The notes below the pieces were generated by a model. The model saw only the letters and a program-made list of their open reading frames with translations. It did no database searches and was not told the origin of the DNA. A DNA stretch of 64,000 nt from NCBI RefSeq assembly GCF_000384295.1, contig NZ_KB913037.1, positions 3,272,649 through 3,336,648 on the forward strand. The letters are read 5' to 3'. Source of the DNA: Amycolatopsis balhimycina FH 1894. GTDB lineage: Bacteria > Actinomycetota > Actinomycetes > Mycobacteriales > Pseudonocardiaceae. Positions 10,106 through 17,533 of this stretch are shown one piece after another (within the stretch, counting starts at the first letter, position 1; the number at the start of each line of letters is the position of its first letter). Made by a program: the position numbers and the translations under genes.

Positions 10106-11973
10106 GGCTTCTTCCTCCAGTTCTTGTTCTTCTTCCAGTCACCGAGGGTGGGCGGGACGACCGGCTCCTCGGCGGCGAAGAGCTCCGGATCCGCTTCGAG
10201 GTAGTCCGCGACGCGGTGTTCTTCGTCCCCGGCCGGCTTGCCGCCCGCCCGGGGGACGCCGCCCAGCGCCCCTGGCGTGCCCGGCGCGCCCGGCTGACCG
10301 GCGGGGGGCCGCGGTACGTCAGGGGCACTGGCAGGGCTGCTGTCCCGGGCTGCCCCGGACCGCTCCGGTACCCCGGCGGCACCAGGCGGCCGGACATCGT
10401 CGCGGCGCGGCCCGCCGGGGATGATCTCGCCCGGGGCCGCCTCGGGCAGCTCGGGGACTCGTGGGCCACCGGACCGCACGACGTCGTCGCGGCGCCGGCC
10501 ACCGCGGACACCCCCACCGAACCCCGCGCCACCCGGAGGCACCGGCCCGGGTCCGGCGGTCCCGCCCGGCGCGGCCGGATCCGGCGGAACCCCGCCCACG
10601 CCGACCGGATCCGCCGACGGGAACGGCGGCACCCAGCGCGCCCCGCTCACGGCCGTCGAGTCCGGCGGCGGCAACGGCGGCACCCCACCCGCCACCGGCC
10701 GGGTCCCCTCCGGCACCTTCGAATCCGGCTGCGGGAAGGGCGGAACCCCACCGGCCACCGGCGCATCCGACCGCGAAAACGACCGAGCCCCGCCCGCCAC
10801 CGGCGAATCCGATTGCGGCACCGGCGGAACTCCACCGGCCATCGGCCGGGTCCCGTCCGGCACCTTCGAATCCGGTCGCGGGAAGGGCTGAACCCCGCCC
10901 ACGGCCCGGGGATCCGCCGGCGGCAGCGGCGGCACCCCGCCCGCCACGGGCGAATCCGACCGCGAAAACGACCGAGCCCCACCCACCACCGGCGAACCCG
11001 GCGGCACCCCGCCTGCAGCCTCCGAATCCGGCGCCCGGAACGCCGGAACCCCACCCGTCACCGGCGAACCCGGCTGCGGGACCGGCGGCAGCCCGGCCGC
11101 CGCCACCACCTGCTCCGGCGAGCGGGCAGGCGGCACCCCACCGGCACCACCCCCGCCCGCCGAGTCCGCGGAATCCGCCGAATCCGGCCGGAGCACCCCG
11201 CTCGCCACCGGCGCATCCGACCGTGAACCGGGCGGCGCCTGGCTGGGAACAACCGCGGCCGCCAAGGAATCCGGCCGGCCCGGCTCCCCCGTCTGTCCAC
11301 TCGGGACCGGAACCCCGGGCAGTTCCGGCGGCGCGGCGAAGAACGGCGTCGCCACCGCCTGAGCCAGCGTCCGGTCGTACTCCGTCATGATCCGCACCGC
11401 CTCGGCGTGCGCGGCTTCCTGGGCTTGGCGGGCCCGCGTGTCCTCGCCCAGCTGCCGGGCGTACTCGGCCGGGTCGGTGATGCCCTGCAGCCGCGCGTTC
11501 GCCGCGTCCGCCGAGAACTCGACCGGCGGGTTGGCCGCCATGCGCCTGCGCGCCTCCTCCAGCGCCTGCGCGTGGAGCTGCTGCTGCCGCCCGGCGAGCA
11601 ACGCGCCGCGCCCGGTGGTGCCGAGCCAGCGCCCGACCGCCGTCAGGTGGCGGCGGACGGCGTCGCCGCCCGCCCCCTGCCAGTCACCGTGGCTGTCGTC
11701 GACCGCGCGGGCCAGCGCCCGCTCGTGCAGCAGGAGCTCGTCGCCGATGCGGAGCCACTCCTGCGCCGACTCGGTGACCACGGCCGGGTTCGCGTCCGTC
11801 GAGATCTCGGTCGTCATCTGTTCGTGGGAGACGTTCTCCCACACCGTCGCCGGCACCCCGGCGGACGGCCGCAGTTCCAGGTCGCCGCCCGCCGAAGCGG
11901 TTTCCGGGACCTGCCGGAGGGTGCGCTGGAACCCGGCGTACCAGGTGTCCGGCTCCCGCGGTTCTCTCGACAC
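10102..11973 (-). CDS. PPE-like protein with long Pro/Gly-rich repeat tail
   Basis: A 623-residue protein from GTG 11973, preceded by GAGGAGC. Residues about 25-200 are helical and carry the WxG motif (HGDWQGAGGDAVRRH), like the PPE/WXG100 superfamily. From about 220 to 560 the chain is low-complexity, made of irregular repeats such as SPVAGGVPPFPQPDS and KVPDGTRPMAGG. A charged C-terminal part follows (DYLEADPELFAAEEP) and ends in the basic NKNWRKKP. It is probably a secreted or surface partner of the RHS protein, exported with help of the EspG-like protein upstream. The repeat tail may vary between strains. The whole gene is co-transcribed with its neighbours. Confidence 0.75.
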   Translation of the reverse strand: MSREPREPDTWYAGFQRTLRQVPETASAGGDLELRPSAGVPATVWENVSHEQMTTEISTDANPAVVTESAQEWLRIGDELLLHERALARAVDDSHGDWQGAGGDAVRRHLTAVGRWLGTTGRGALLAGRQQQLHAQALEEARRRMAANPPVEFSADAANARLQGITDPAEYARQLGEDTRARQAQEAAHAEAVRIMTEYDRTLAQAVATPFFAAPPELPGVPVPSGQTGEPGRPDSLAAAVVPSQAPPGSRSDAPVASGVLRPDSADSADSAGGGGAGGVPPARSPEQVVAAAGLPPVPQPGSPVTGGVPAFRAPDSEAAGGVPPGSPVVGGARSFSRSDSPVAGGVPPLPPADPRAVGGVQPFPRPDSKVPDGTRPMAGGVPPVPQSDSPVAGGARSFSRSDAPVAGGVPPFPQPDSKVPEGTRPVAGGVPPLPPPDSTAVSGARWVPPFPSADPVGVGGVPPDPAAPGGTAGPGPVPPGGAGFGGGVRGGRRRDDVVRSGGPRVPELPEAAPGEIIPGGPRRDDVRPPGAAGVPERSGAARDSSPASAPDVPRPPAGQPGAPGTPGALGGVPRAGGKPAGDEEHRVADYLEADPELFAAEEPVVPPTLGDWKKNKNWRKKP

Positions 11974-11989
11974 GTGTGCTCCTCGACGC

Positions 11990-12322
11990 TCAGGCCCCGG
12001 GGTGGAGGCGGCCGATCGTGTCGCGCGTCGCGGCTTCCCGGCCGGCGTAGTCCTTCGCCGCCGTCTCGATCGCCTCGACGTACTGGGGGAACGCGGTCCG
12101 GGCCCGCTCGAGCCGGGTGAGCAGGCCGCGGTCGTCCGTCGCGGTCGCGGCCATCCGCGCCGCGACGAACCGGCCGGCCGGGGTCGCCCCGAGCGGTGGC
12201 GGCCCGCCGAGCACCGCCCACCGGCCCGCTTCCGCGTCCAGGGTCTCGGCGACGGCGTCGAGCGCCGCGGCGAGCTGGGCCCCGGCCTGGGGACCGACCG
12301 CGAAACCACCGTCAGTAGACAT
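11990..12322 (-). CDS. Small helical protein of the ESX cluster (WXG100/PE-like)
   Basis: A 110-residue all-helical protein without signal peptide. The first helix is QAGAQLAAALDAVAETLDAE and the last is YVEAIETAAKDYAGREAATR, the two-helix hairpin layout of WXG100/PE partners, although a clear WxG is missing. Its start overlaps the EspG-like gene by 11 nt, and the PPE-like gene starts 16 nt after its stop. By position it would be the PE-like heterodimer partner of the PPE-like protein. This is an inference from synteny. Confidence 0.6.
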   Translation of the reverse strand: MSTDGGFAVGPQAGAQLAAALDAVAETLDAEAGRWAVLGGPPPLGATPAGRFVAARMAATATDDRGLLTRLERARTAFPQYVEAIETAAKDYAGREAATRDTIGRLHPGA

Positions 12323-13142
12323 GGGACACCGCCCGTCCGATCGCGCCGGCCACGACCTCGCGGCCGGCGGGCTCGTAGCGTGCCGACACGGCACCGTTCG
12401 GCCCGGCGGCCGCGTGCACCAGGTACCGGCCCGCCGCCGTGTCCACCCAGCCCAGCGTGGGGGCGGCCACCCGGCGCCCGGTGCGGTCGCGGCCGGTCAC
12501 CACGATCTGCCCGCCGCCGAACCGGGCACCCGCCAGCACCTCGGCGAGTTCGCCGGGCTCCTCCGGTTCGTGGCCACCGGGACCGAGCCGCGGTCCCACG
12601 TCGAGGGTGTCGAAGGCGCGGGTTTCCTCGTGGTCGTGCTCGGCTTCGGCCAGGCGACGGCGCCGCATCGCCGACATCTCGGCGTCGGCGGACCGCTCGA
12701 CGGAGACGGGCCGGCCGGCCGCGCCGTCCACCGCGGGCAGCACCCCGGTCAGCACGTCGACGAACTCCTCGTCGGCGAAGAGCGAAAACTCCAGCCGGTC
12801 GTCCGCCGCGAGCTGGGTGATGCCGAGGGCCTGGGCGCCGTCGGTCAGCCCGGCGACCGCGATGGTTTCGCCGAGCCCGTCGATCCCGGTGATGGCGACC
12901 AGCGCCCGGTGCGCACCGAACAGGGCGAACGCCGTGCGCAGGCCGCGGTTGAGCCGGCCCCGCACGGACAACCGGCGCCCGGCGAGCCCCGCCTCGACGT
13001 CGTCCGCCAGCGCGGCCAGCCGCCGGGGATCCCCGGGCGCCGGCCGGAACCGGAACGGGAAGATCCGCGCGGGCACGCCGAGGGCTTGGCCGAGGACGTC
13101 CGCTTCGACCGGGTCGAGGGTGAAGTCGAACCGCTCCGCCAT
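12312..13142 (-). CDS. espG: EspG-family type VII secretion chaperone
   Basis: A 276-residue cytosolic protein. The N-terminus FTLDPVEADVLGQALGV is the typical EspG start, followed by strands such as LVAITGIDGLGE and LEFSLFADEEF, and a C-terminal sheet ending ARYEPAGREVVAGAIG. EspG proteins bind the tip of PE-PPE dimers and deliver them to the ESX machine. It heads the module with the PE-like, PPE-like, EspC-like, YbaB-like and RHS genes. I chose ATG 13142 (GGAAGGGGCAGCG before it) over an upstream ATG at 13187. No EccC, EccD or mycosin gene is in the window, so the machine must be elsewhere. Confidence 0.75.
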   Translation of the reverse strand: MAERFDFTLDPVEADVLGQALGVPARIFPFRFRPAPGDPRRLAALADDVEAGLAGRRLSVRGRLNRGLRTAFALFGAHRALVAITGIDGLGETIAVAGLTDGAQALGITQLAADDRLEFSLFADEEFVDVLTGVLPAVDGAAGRPVSVERSADAEMSAMRRRRLAEAEHDHEETRAFDTLDVGPRLGPGGHEPEEPGELAEVLAGARFGGGQIVVTGRDRTGRRVAAPTLGWVDTAAGRYLVHAAAGPNGAVSARYEPAGREVVAGAIGRAVSHVY

Positions 13143-13339
13143 CGCTGCCCCTTCCGCCGGCCCCGTCGCCGGCGAGGGCTCCACCATTACGCCGAACGGT
13201 GGTACGCGCTAGACCCTGCGGCCCAGACCGGGCAACCGACGGCAAATGGTTGCACGACCGAAACCCCTTCGAGGCCCTGTCCTGCTGGAACCACCCGATT
13301 TCGCGACGATTCCGCGCGAACAGGTGAAACGGGAGCTGC

Positions 13340-13876
13340 TCAGAGCTTGCCGCCCGCGACCGGCGGCATGTCCGGGGCCTCGTCGACCGCCGTGGCCGAC
13401 TCGCGGAACAGGTGGCTCTCGACCTCGAACAGGTTGCCGCCCGCGCGTTCGACCACGGTGAGCAGCGTGGACATCTGCGCCACCTCCTCGACCTGCTCCT
13501 TGAGGAACCAGTGCACGAACTGCTCGCCGAGATAGTCCTCCTCGGCGCGCGCGGCCTTCGCCATCGCCTCGATGTCGGCGGTGACCGCCCGTTCCTGCGC
13601 CACGGCCAGCTCGATCGCTTCGTGCGCGCTCGAAAAGTCGTTCCGGACGTCGCCGGTACCCGGGATGGCCACCGGCTGGTCGCGGTCGAGCAGGTAGCGC
13701 ACCATCGCGAGCGCGTGGTTGCGCGCCTCGATCGCCTGCCGGTAGAAGCGCTTGGCCAGCCGCGGCAGGTCGCGGGCGTCGAACCAGACGGCCAGCGCGA
13801 TGTACTGCTGGGCGGCGGTGAACTCGTGGCGGATCTGCGTCTGCAGCAGCTGGGCGAACTTCCGGGTTTCGGCCAT
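13340..13876 (-). CDS. Non-haem ferritin
   Basis: A 178-residue ferritin with the iron ligands of the ferroxidase centre in the four-helix bundle: IRHEFTAAQQYIALA (helix A), IEARNHALAMVRYL (helix B, ExxxH), IELAVAQERAVTADIEAM (helix C) and GEQFVHWFLKEQVEEV (helix D). Length matches actinobacterial BfrB-type ferritins. It stores and detoxifies iron in the cytosol. The start ATG 13876 is favoured over upstream in-frame starts because MAETRKFAQLLQTQI is the usual ferritin N-terminus. It stands alone, divergent from the SDR gene 48 nt away. Confidence 0.92.
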   Translation of the reverse strand: MAETRKFAQLLQTQIRHEFTAAQQYIALAVWFDARDLPRLAKRFYRQAIEARNHALAMVRYLLDRDQPVAIPGTGDVRNDFSSAHEAIELAVAQERAVTADIEAMAKAARAEEDYLGEQFVHWFLKEQVEEVAQMSTLLTVVERAGGNLFEVESHLFRESATAVDEAPDMPPVAGGKL

Positions 13877-13923
13877 GCCCCACAACCTACGATGGATCGG
13901 GGACGCGGATCTACGATCGGCCG

Positions 13924-14691
13924 GTGACCTCAGCACCCGGCCTGCCCGACCTGTCCGGCACGATCACCTGCGTCACCGGCGCTTCCGGCACCGTCGGCCG
14001 CGGGATCGCGCTCCGGTTCGCCGAAGCGGGCAGCGCCGTGGCCGTGCACCACCGCCGTCCCGGCGCCGCGGACGACGTCGTGGCGGCGATCGAAGCCGCG
14101 GGCGGACGGGCCCGCGCGTTCGCCGCCGAACTGACCGACGACGAGGCCTGCCACACCCTGCTCGACGCCGTCGCGGACTGGGGCGGCCGGCTCGACGCGC
14201 TGGTGAACAACGCCGGCGTCCAGCCGGTCGAGGCTCTCGCGGACCTGACGGCCCAGCGCTGGCGGGCGATGCTGGACGCGACCCTGACCAGCGCGTTTTC
14301 CTGCACCCAGGCCGCGACCCGGCTCCTGCGCGACGGCGGGAGCGTCACGCACATCGCGTCGATCGAGGCCCGGCAGCCCGCACCGGGCCACGTCCACTAC
14401 AGCGCGGCCAAGGCGGCCTTGGTGACGCACGCCCGCGGCGCGGCGCTGGAGTACGGGCCGCGCGGCATCCGCGTCAACACGGTGTCCCCCGGCCTGATCT
14501 CCCGCGCGGGCCTGGAGCGGGAGTGGCCGGACGGCGTCGAGCGCTGGCACCGCGCGGCACCCCTGGGCCGGCTGGGCACGCCCGCCGACGTCGGCAACGC
14601 GTGCGTCTTCCTGGCCTCCCCGCTGGCGTCCTGGATCACGGGCCACGACCTGGTCGTCGACGGCGGTGTCAGCGCCCGTCCGACCTGGTGA
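13924..14691 (+). CDS. Short-chain dehydrogenase/reductase
   Basis: A 255-residue classical SDR from GTG 13924. It shows the NAD(P) motif TGASGTVGRG, the NNAGVQ motif, the catalytic HYSAAKAAL (Tyr and Lys), and the family end ITGHDLVVDGG. These enzymes reduce or oxidise carbonyl and hydroxyl groups using NAD(P). No substrate can be named. The GTG follows the ferritin divergent region without a clear ribosome site. It lies 49 nt upstream of the KstR-type thioesterase gene but probably has its own promoter. Confidence 0.88.
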   Translation: MTSAPGLPDLSGTITCVTGASGTVGRGIALRFAEAGSAVAVHHRRPGAADDVVAAIEAAGGRARAFAAELTDDEACHTLLDAVADWGGRLDALVNNAGVQPVEALADLTAQRWRAMLDATLTSAFSCTQAATRLLRDGGSVTHIASIEARQPAPGHVHYSAAKAALVTHARGAALEYGPRGIRVNTVSPGLISRAGLEREWPDGVERWHRAAPLGRLGTPADVGNACVFLASPLASWITGHDLVVDGGVSARPTW

Positions 14692-14703
14692 CGCCTGCTA
14701 GAG

Positions 14704-14717
14704 TGGAACGTGTTCTA
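14704..14717. promoter_or_regulatory. KstR-type operator
   Basis: TGGAACGTGTTCTA matches the KstR palindrome TnnAACnnGTTnnA at all fixed positions. It is 24 nt upstream of the thioesterase ATG. KstR represses sterol catabolism genes in related actinomycetes. The same motif occurs next to the cholesterol oxidase gene at 47.4 kb. Confidence 0.6.
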
Positions 14718-14740
14718 GTTCCAGCCCGGCAGGGAGCGCG

Positions 14741-15370
14741 ATGCCCGAAAATCCGTTTCCCGTCGTCGACGGCGTGCCGCCGGGGCGGGCGCTGCTCGGC
14801 TCCCGGATCCGTGAGCTGATCGAGGCTTCCGTGTGCGTGCGCGACGACGAGGCCGACCTCGCCGCCGCCGCACACCGGGTCGAGGCCGTCACCGCCGCCC
14901 TGCGCGCGGCCGGCGGCGCGAAGCCCCTGCTGCTCGCCGCCCTCGAGGGCGGGGGGCACCTGAGCATCAACAACCCGCTCGAAGGGCCCGGGAACCCGCT
15001 GGCCCCGCCGTTGTCGTGGGTGAACGTCGGGCCGGACTCGGTGTGCGCCGAAGTCCTCCTCGGCGCCGCGCACGAAGGACCGCCCGGCCGCGTGCACGGT
15101 GGCTGGGTGGCGGCCGTGCTGGACCACGTCCTGGGCCGCGCGACCGCGGCGGCCGGCTTTCCCGGGATGACGGCGTCCCTGACGGTCGACTACCACCAGG
15201 GGACGCCGTACGCCGTGCCGCTCACCGCGGAAGGACGGCTCGTGCGCCGGGACGGCCGCAAGCTCCACGCCGCCGGGACACTGAAAGCCGGCGACGTCGT
15301 CTGCGCGACCGCGACGGCGATCCTGGTGCACTTCAGCGCCGGCCGGTTCCCCGTGTCCGCAAAGGACTAG
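14741..15370 (+). CDS. PaaI-family acyl-CoA thioesterase
   Basis: A 209-residue hot-dog-fold thioesterase. The signature PPGRVHGGWVAAVLDH holds the helix of the fold, followed by strands TASLTVDYHQGTPYAV and VCATATAILVHF. An N-terminal extension of about 70 residues resembles the THEM4-like actinobacterial proteins. It would hydrolyse acyl-CoA esters. The ATG has no strong ribosome site. The KstR-type box just upstream suggests a place in sterol or steroid side-chain metabolism. Its stop overlaps the convergent MHYT gene by 4 nt. Confidence 0.82.
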   Translation: MPENPFPVVDGVPPGRALLGSRIRELIEASVCVRDDEADLAAAAHRVEAVTAALRAAGGAKPLLLAALEGGGHLSINNPLEGPGNPLAPPLSWVNVGPDSVCAEVLLGAAHEGPPGRVHGGWVAAVLDHVLGRATAAAGFPGMTASLTVDYHQGTPYAVPLTAEGRLVRRDGRKLHAAGTLKAGDVVCATATAILVHFSAGRFPVSAKD

Positions 15371-16131
15371 GGGACGAGCGTCGTGTGCCGGGGTGCCTCC
15401 GAACTGGACGTGGCCATCAGGACCGCGCAGATCGGCACCGCCATCGCCAGTGCCGCCAGCACGAACACCGGGAACAGGAACGAGAACACCTCCGTGCCGG
15501 ACGGGTCCGCCGCCGCCGGGTCCAGGTGCAGGCGCACCGCCGCCATGCCCGTGTAGTGCATGCCGGTCACCGCCGCGCCCATCACCAGGCCCGCCGCCAG
15601 CCGCGGTAGGAGCTTGTCCAGCCCGACCGTGAACCACAGCGCCGCCGTCGCCGCGACGACGGCGATGACCACCGACAGCGCCACCAGCGTCGGGTCGTAC
15701 CCGATCGTGCCCTTGACCTGCACCGCCCACATCCCGGTGTAGTGCATGACGTTCACCGCGAGCCCGGTGAGCAGCCCGCCGAGCAGCAGCCGCTTCCAGG
15801 CGAACCGGTTGCGGACGCCGAACACCAGCAGCCCGCAGAACACCGCCACCACCGACAGGATCGCCGACAGCGTCGTGCGCAGGATGTCGTACCGCACCGG
15901 CATGCCCGGCGTCGAAAAGCCGAGCATCGCGATGAAGTGCATGACCCAGATGCCGACGCCGCCGATGGACACGGCCGCCAGCACGAGCCAGGTCAGCCGG
16001 GCCCGCGGGCTGTCGGTGGAGCGCGCCTGCAGCGTGCAGGCGAGCCCGAGGGCGCAGCCCACCACCGAGGTGAGATAAGCGAGTACGACGAGCCAGTTGC
16101 CCATCGCGAAGTCTTCGTGGTCCATGGGCAT
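15367..16131 (-). CDS. MHYT-domain membrane sensor protein
   Basis: A 254-residue protein with seven predicted membrane segments and three MHYT repeats: MHFIAMLGF, MHYTGMWAV and MHYTGMAAV. MHYT domains are thought to bind copper and sense small gases such as oxygen, CO or NO. There is no attached GGDEF, EAL or kinase domain, so output must go through another protein. CAGGAG lies upstream of the ATG. It follows the conservon GTPase gene by 13 nt on the same strand, so it may be a fifth gene of that operon and could link gas sensing to the GTPase system. Confidence 0.82.
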   Translation of the reverse strand: MPMDHEDFAMGNWLVVLAYLTSVVGCALGLACTLQARSTDSPRARLTWLVLAAVSIGGVGIWVMHFIAMLGFSTPGMPVRYDILRTTLSAILSVVAVFCGLLVFGVRNRFAWKRLLLGGLLTGLAVNVMHYTGMWAVQVKGTIGYDPTLVALSVVIAVVAATAALWFTVGLDKLLPRLAAGLVMGAAVTGMHYTGMAAVRLHLDPAAADPSGTEVFSFLFPVFVLAALAMAVPICAVLMATSSSEAPRHTTLVP

Positions 16132-16144
16132 TTACGGGCTCCTG

Positions 16145-16744
16145 TCAGGCTTTCCGTTGATGGGGCGCGTGCAGTTCGGCGAGCGCGTGCTCGGCCGCGG
16201 CGATGAGGGTCCGCTTCGTCGACTCCGGCGACCGCGCGTCGCAGCTGATGATCTGCACCGCCGCCGGGATCTTGAGGGCTTCGCGCACCTGGTCGGGCGC
16301 GTGCTGGTGGGTGTCCTGGAACTGGTTGATGGCCACGAGGAACGGCAGGCCCCGCGACTCGAAGAAGTCGATCGGCGCGAAGCAGTCCGCCAGGCGGCGC
16401 GTGTCGACCAGGACGATCGCCGCCACCGCGCCGCAGACCAGGTCGTCCCACATGAACCAGAACCGGTGCTGGCCGGGCGTGCCGAACACGTAGAGCACCA
16501 GGTCGTCGGCGAGGGTGAGCCTGCCGAAGTCCATCGCGACCGTGGTGGAGGACTTCCCCGGCACCGCTTCGGTCCGGTCCACGCCGACGGCCGCCGTCGT
16601 CATCAGGGCTTCGGTCCGCAGGGGGTTGATCTCCGAGACGGCGCCGACGAAGGTCGTCTTGCCTGCCCCGAACCCGCCGGCCACGACGATCTTCGCCGAG
16701 GTGATGCGGCTTTTGGAGTGACTGTCAGAGCGCACGTAGTCCAC
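16145..16744 (-). CDS. cvnD: Conservon GTPase (CvnD-type, ATP/GTP-binding protein)
   Basis: A 199-residue small GTPase of the conservon family. It has the P-loop GGFGAGKTTF, a G3 motif FGTPGQHRFWF and a G4-like NQFQD. Conservon GTPases act with a sensor kinase-like protein, a Roadblock protein and a DUF742 protein at the membrane, resembling a eukaryotic GPCR-type switch. GTG 16744 is chosen; it overlaps the DUF742 gene by 20 nt, which is typical of this operon type. Confidence 0.88.
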   Translation of the reverse strand: MDYVRSDSHSKSRITSAKIVVAGGFGAGKTTFVGAVSEINPLRTEALMTTAAVGVDRTEAVPGKSSTTVAMDFGRLTLADDLVLYVFGTPGQHRFWFMWDDLVCGAVAAIVLVDTRRLADCFAPIDFFESRGLPFLVAINQFQDTHQHAPDQVREALKIPAAVQIISCDARSPESTKRTLIAAAEHALAELHAPHQRKA

Positions 16745-17102
16745 TGAGGACCCTTTCGAGCAGGTCGTTCCGTTCGTCCCAGGAGGCATCCGCGGTGAGC
16801 GTGTCGCGGATCGACACCTGGCCGGCGAAGAGCAGGTCGCCGATGAGCACCCTGGCCACGCCCAGCGGCACGCCCAGGTGGGCCGCCACCTCGGCCACCG
16901 ACCGCTGGTGCAGGCACAGCTGGGTGACCACGGCCAGGGGGTTGGTCGGGCTGTAGGGCGCGGTGCGGCCCTCCACCGTCGTCTCCACGAGGGCTTCCAC
17001 CGCCAGGTCGACCGTCGGCCGGGTACGGCCGGCGGTCCACGCGTACGGGCGGGCCAGCGACGCCGCGTGCCGCCCGCCTTCGCGCCGCCGGCCTTCCGTC
17101 AC
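16725..17102 (-). CDS. cvnC: DUF742 protein (CvnC)
   Basis: A 125-residue DUF742 protein. It shows the family segments [14 protein letters not shown], a winged-helix-like [20 protein letters not shown] and [12 protein letters not shown] at the end. CvnC members are small basic proteins that bind within the conservon complex; DNA binding has been suggested because of the helix-turn-helix shape. GTG 17102 overlaps the Roadblock gene stop by 4 nt (GTGA). Confidence 0.88.
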   Translation of the reverse strand: MTEGRRREGGRHAASLARPYAWTAGRTRPTVDLAVEALVETTVEGRTAPYSPTNPLAVVTQLCLHQRSVAEVAAHLGVPLGVARVLIGDLLFAGQVSIRDTLTADASWDERNDLLERVLSGLRAL

Positions 17103-17533
17103 CGGGCCGCCCCCGGCGTGGCCGCGGGCCGGGCCGGGGTCTCGACCATCTTCCCGACCCGGTCGACGAGCAACGTCATCTCGTAACCCACCAGCCCGAT
17201 GTCGCAGCCAGGGTTGGCCAGCACCACCAGGTTCGAGCCGTCGCCGACGTTCATCAGCATGAGGAAGCCCTGCTCCATCTCGATCACCGACTGCACGACC
17301 CGGCCCGCGGTGAACAGGTCCGCCGTGCCGAGCGCGAGGCTCGCGAGGCCGGACGCGATCGCCGAAAGCTGGTCGGCCCGGTCGCGCGGCAGGGTTTCGT
17401 TCGCCGCCACGAGCAGCCCGTCCGCCGAGACGAGCGCGGCGTGCGCGACGCCGGGCACCTCCTGCGTGAACGCCGACACCAGCCAGTTCCGGGACTGGTC
17501 GACCACTTCCGTTCCTTCCTGCCGGGTGCTCAT
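17099..17533 (-). CDS. cvnB: Roadblock/LC7 protein (CvnB)
   Basis: A 144-residue Roadblock/LC7-domain protein with the segments [52 protein letters not shown] and [12 protein letters not shown]. In conservons such proteins act as GTPase-activating partners of CvnD. ATG 17533 shares one base with the TGA of the sensor kinase gene (TGATG), which couples their translation. The C-terminus is a short Pro/Ala tail. Confidence 0.9.
   Translation of the reverse strand: MSTRQEGTEVVDQSRNWLVSAFTQEVPGVAHAALVSADGLLVAANETLPRDRADQLSAIASGLASLALGTADLFTAGRVVQSVIEMEQGFLMLMNVGDGSNLVVLANPGCDIGLVGYEMTLLVDRVGKMVETPARPAATPGAAR

Noticed and set aside
10640..11300. Repeats in the PPE-like gene considered as a CRISPR-like or satellite array
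   Set aside because: The repeats are in frame, irregular in length and encode Pro/Gly-rich protein; no spacers are present.
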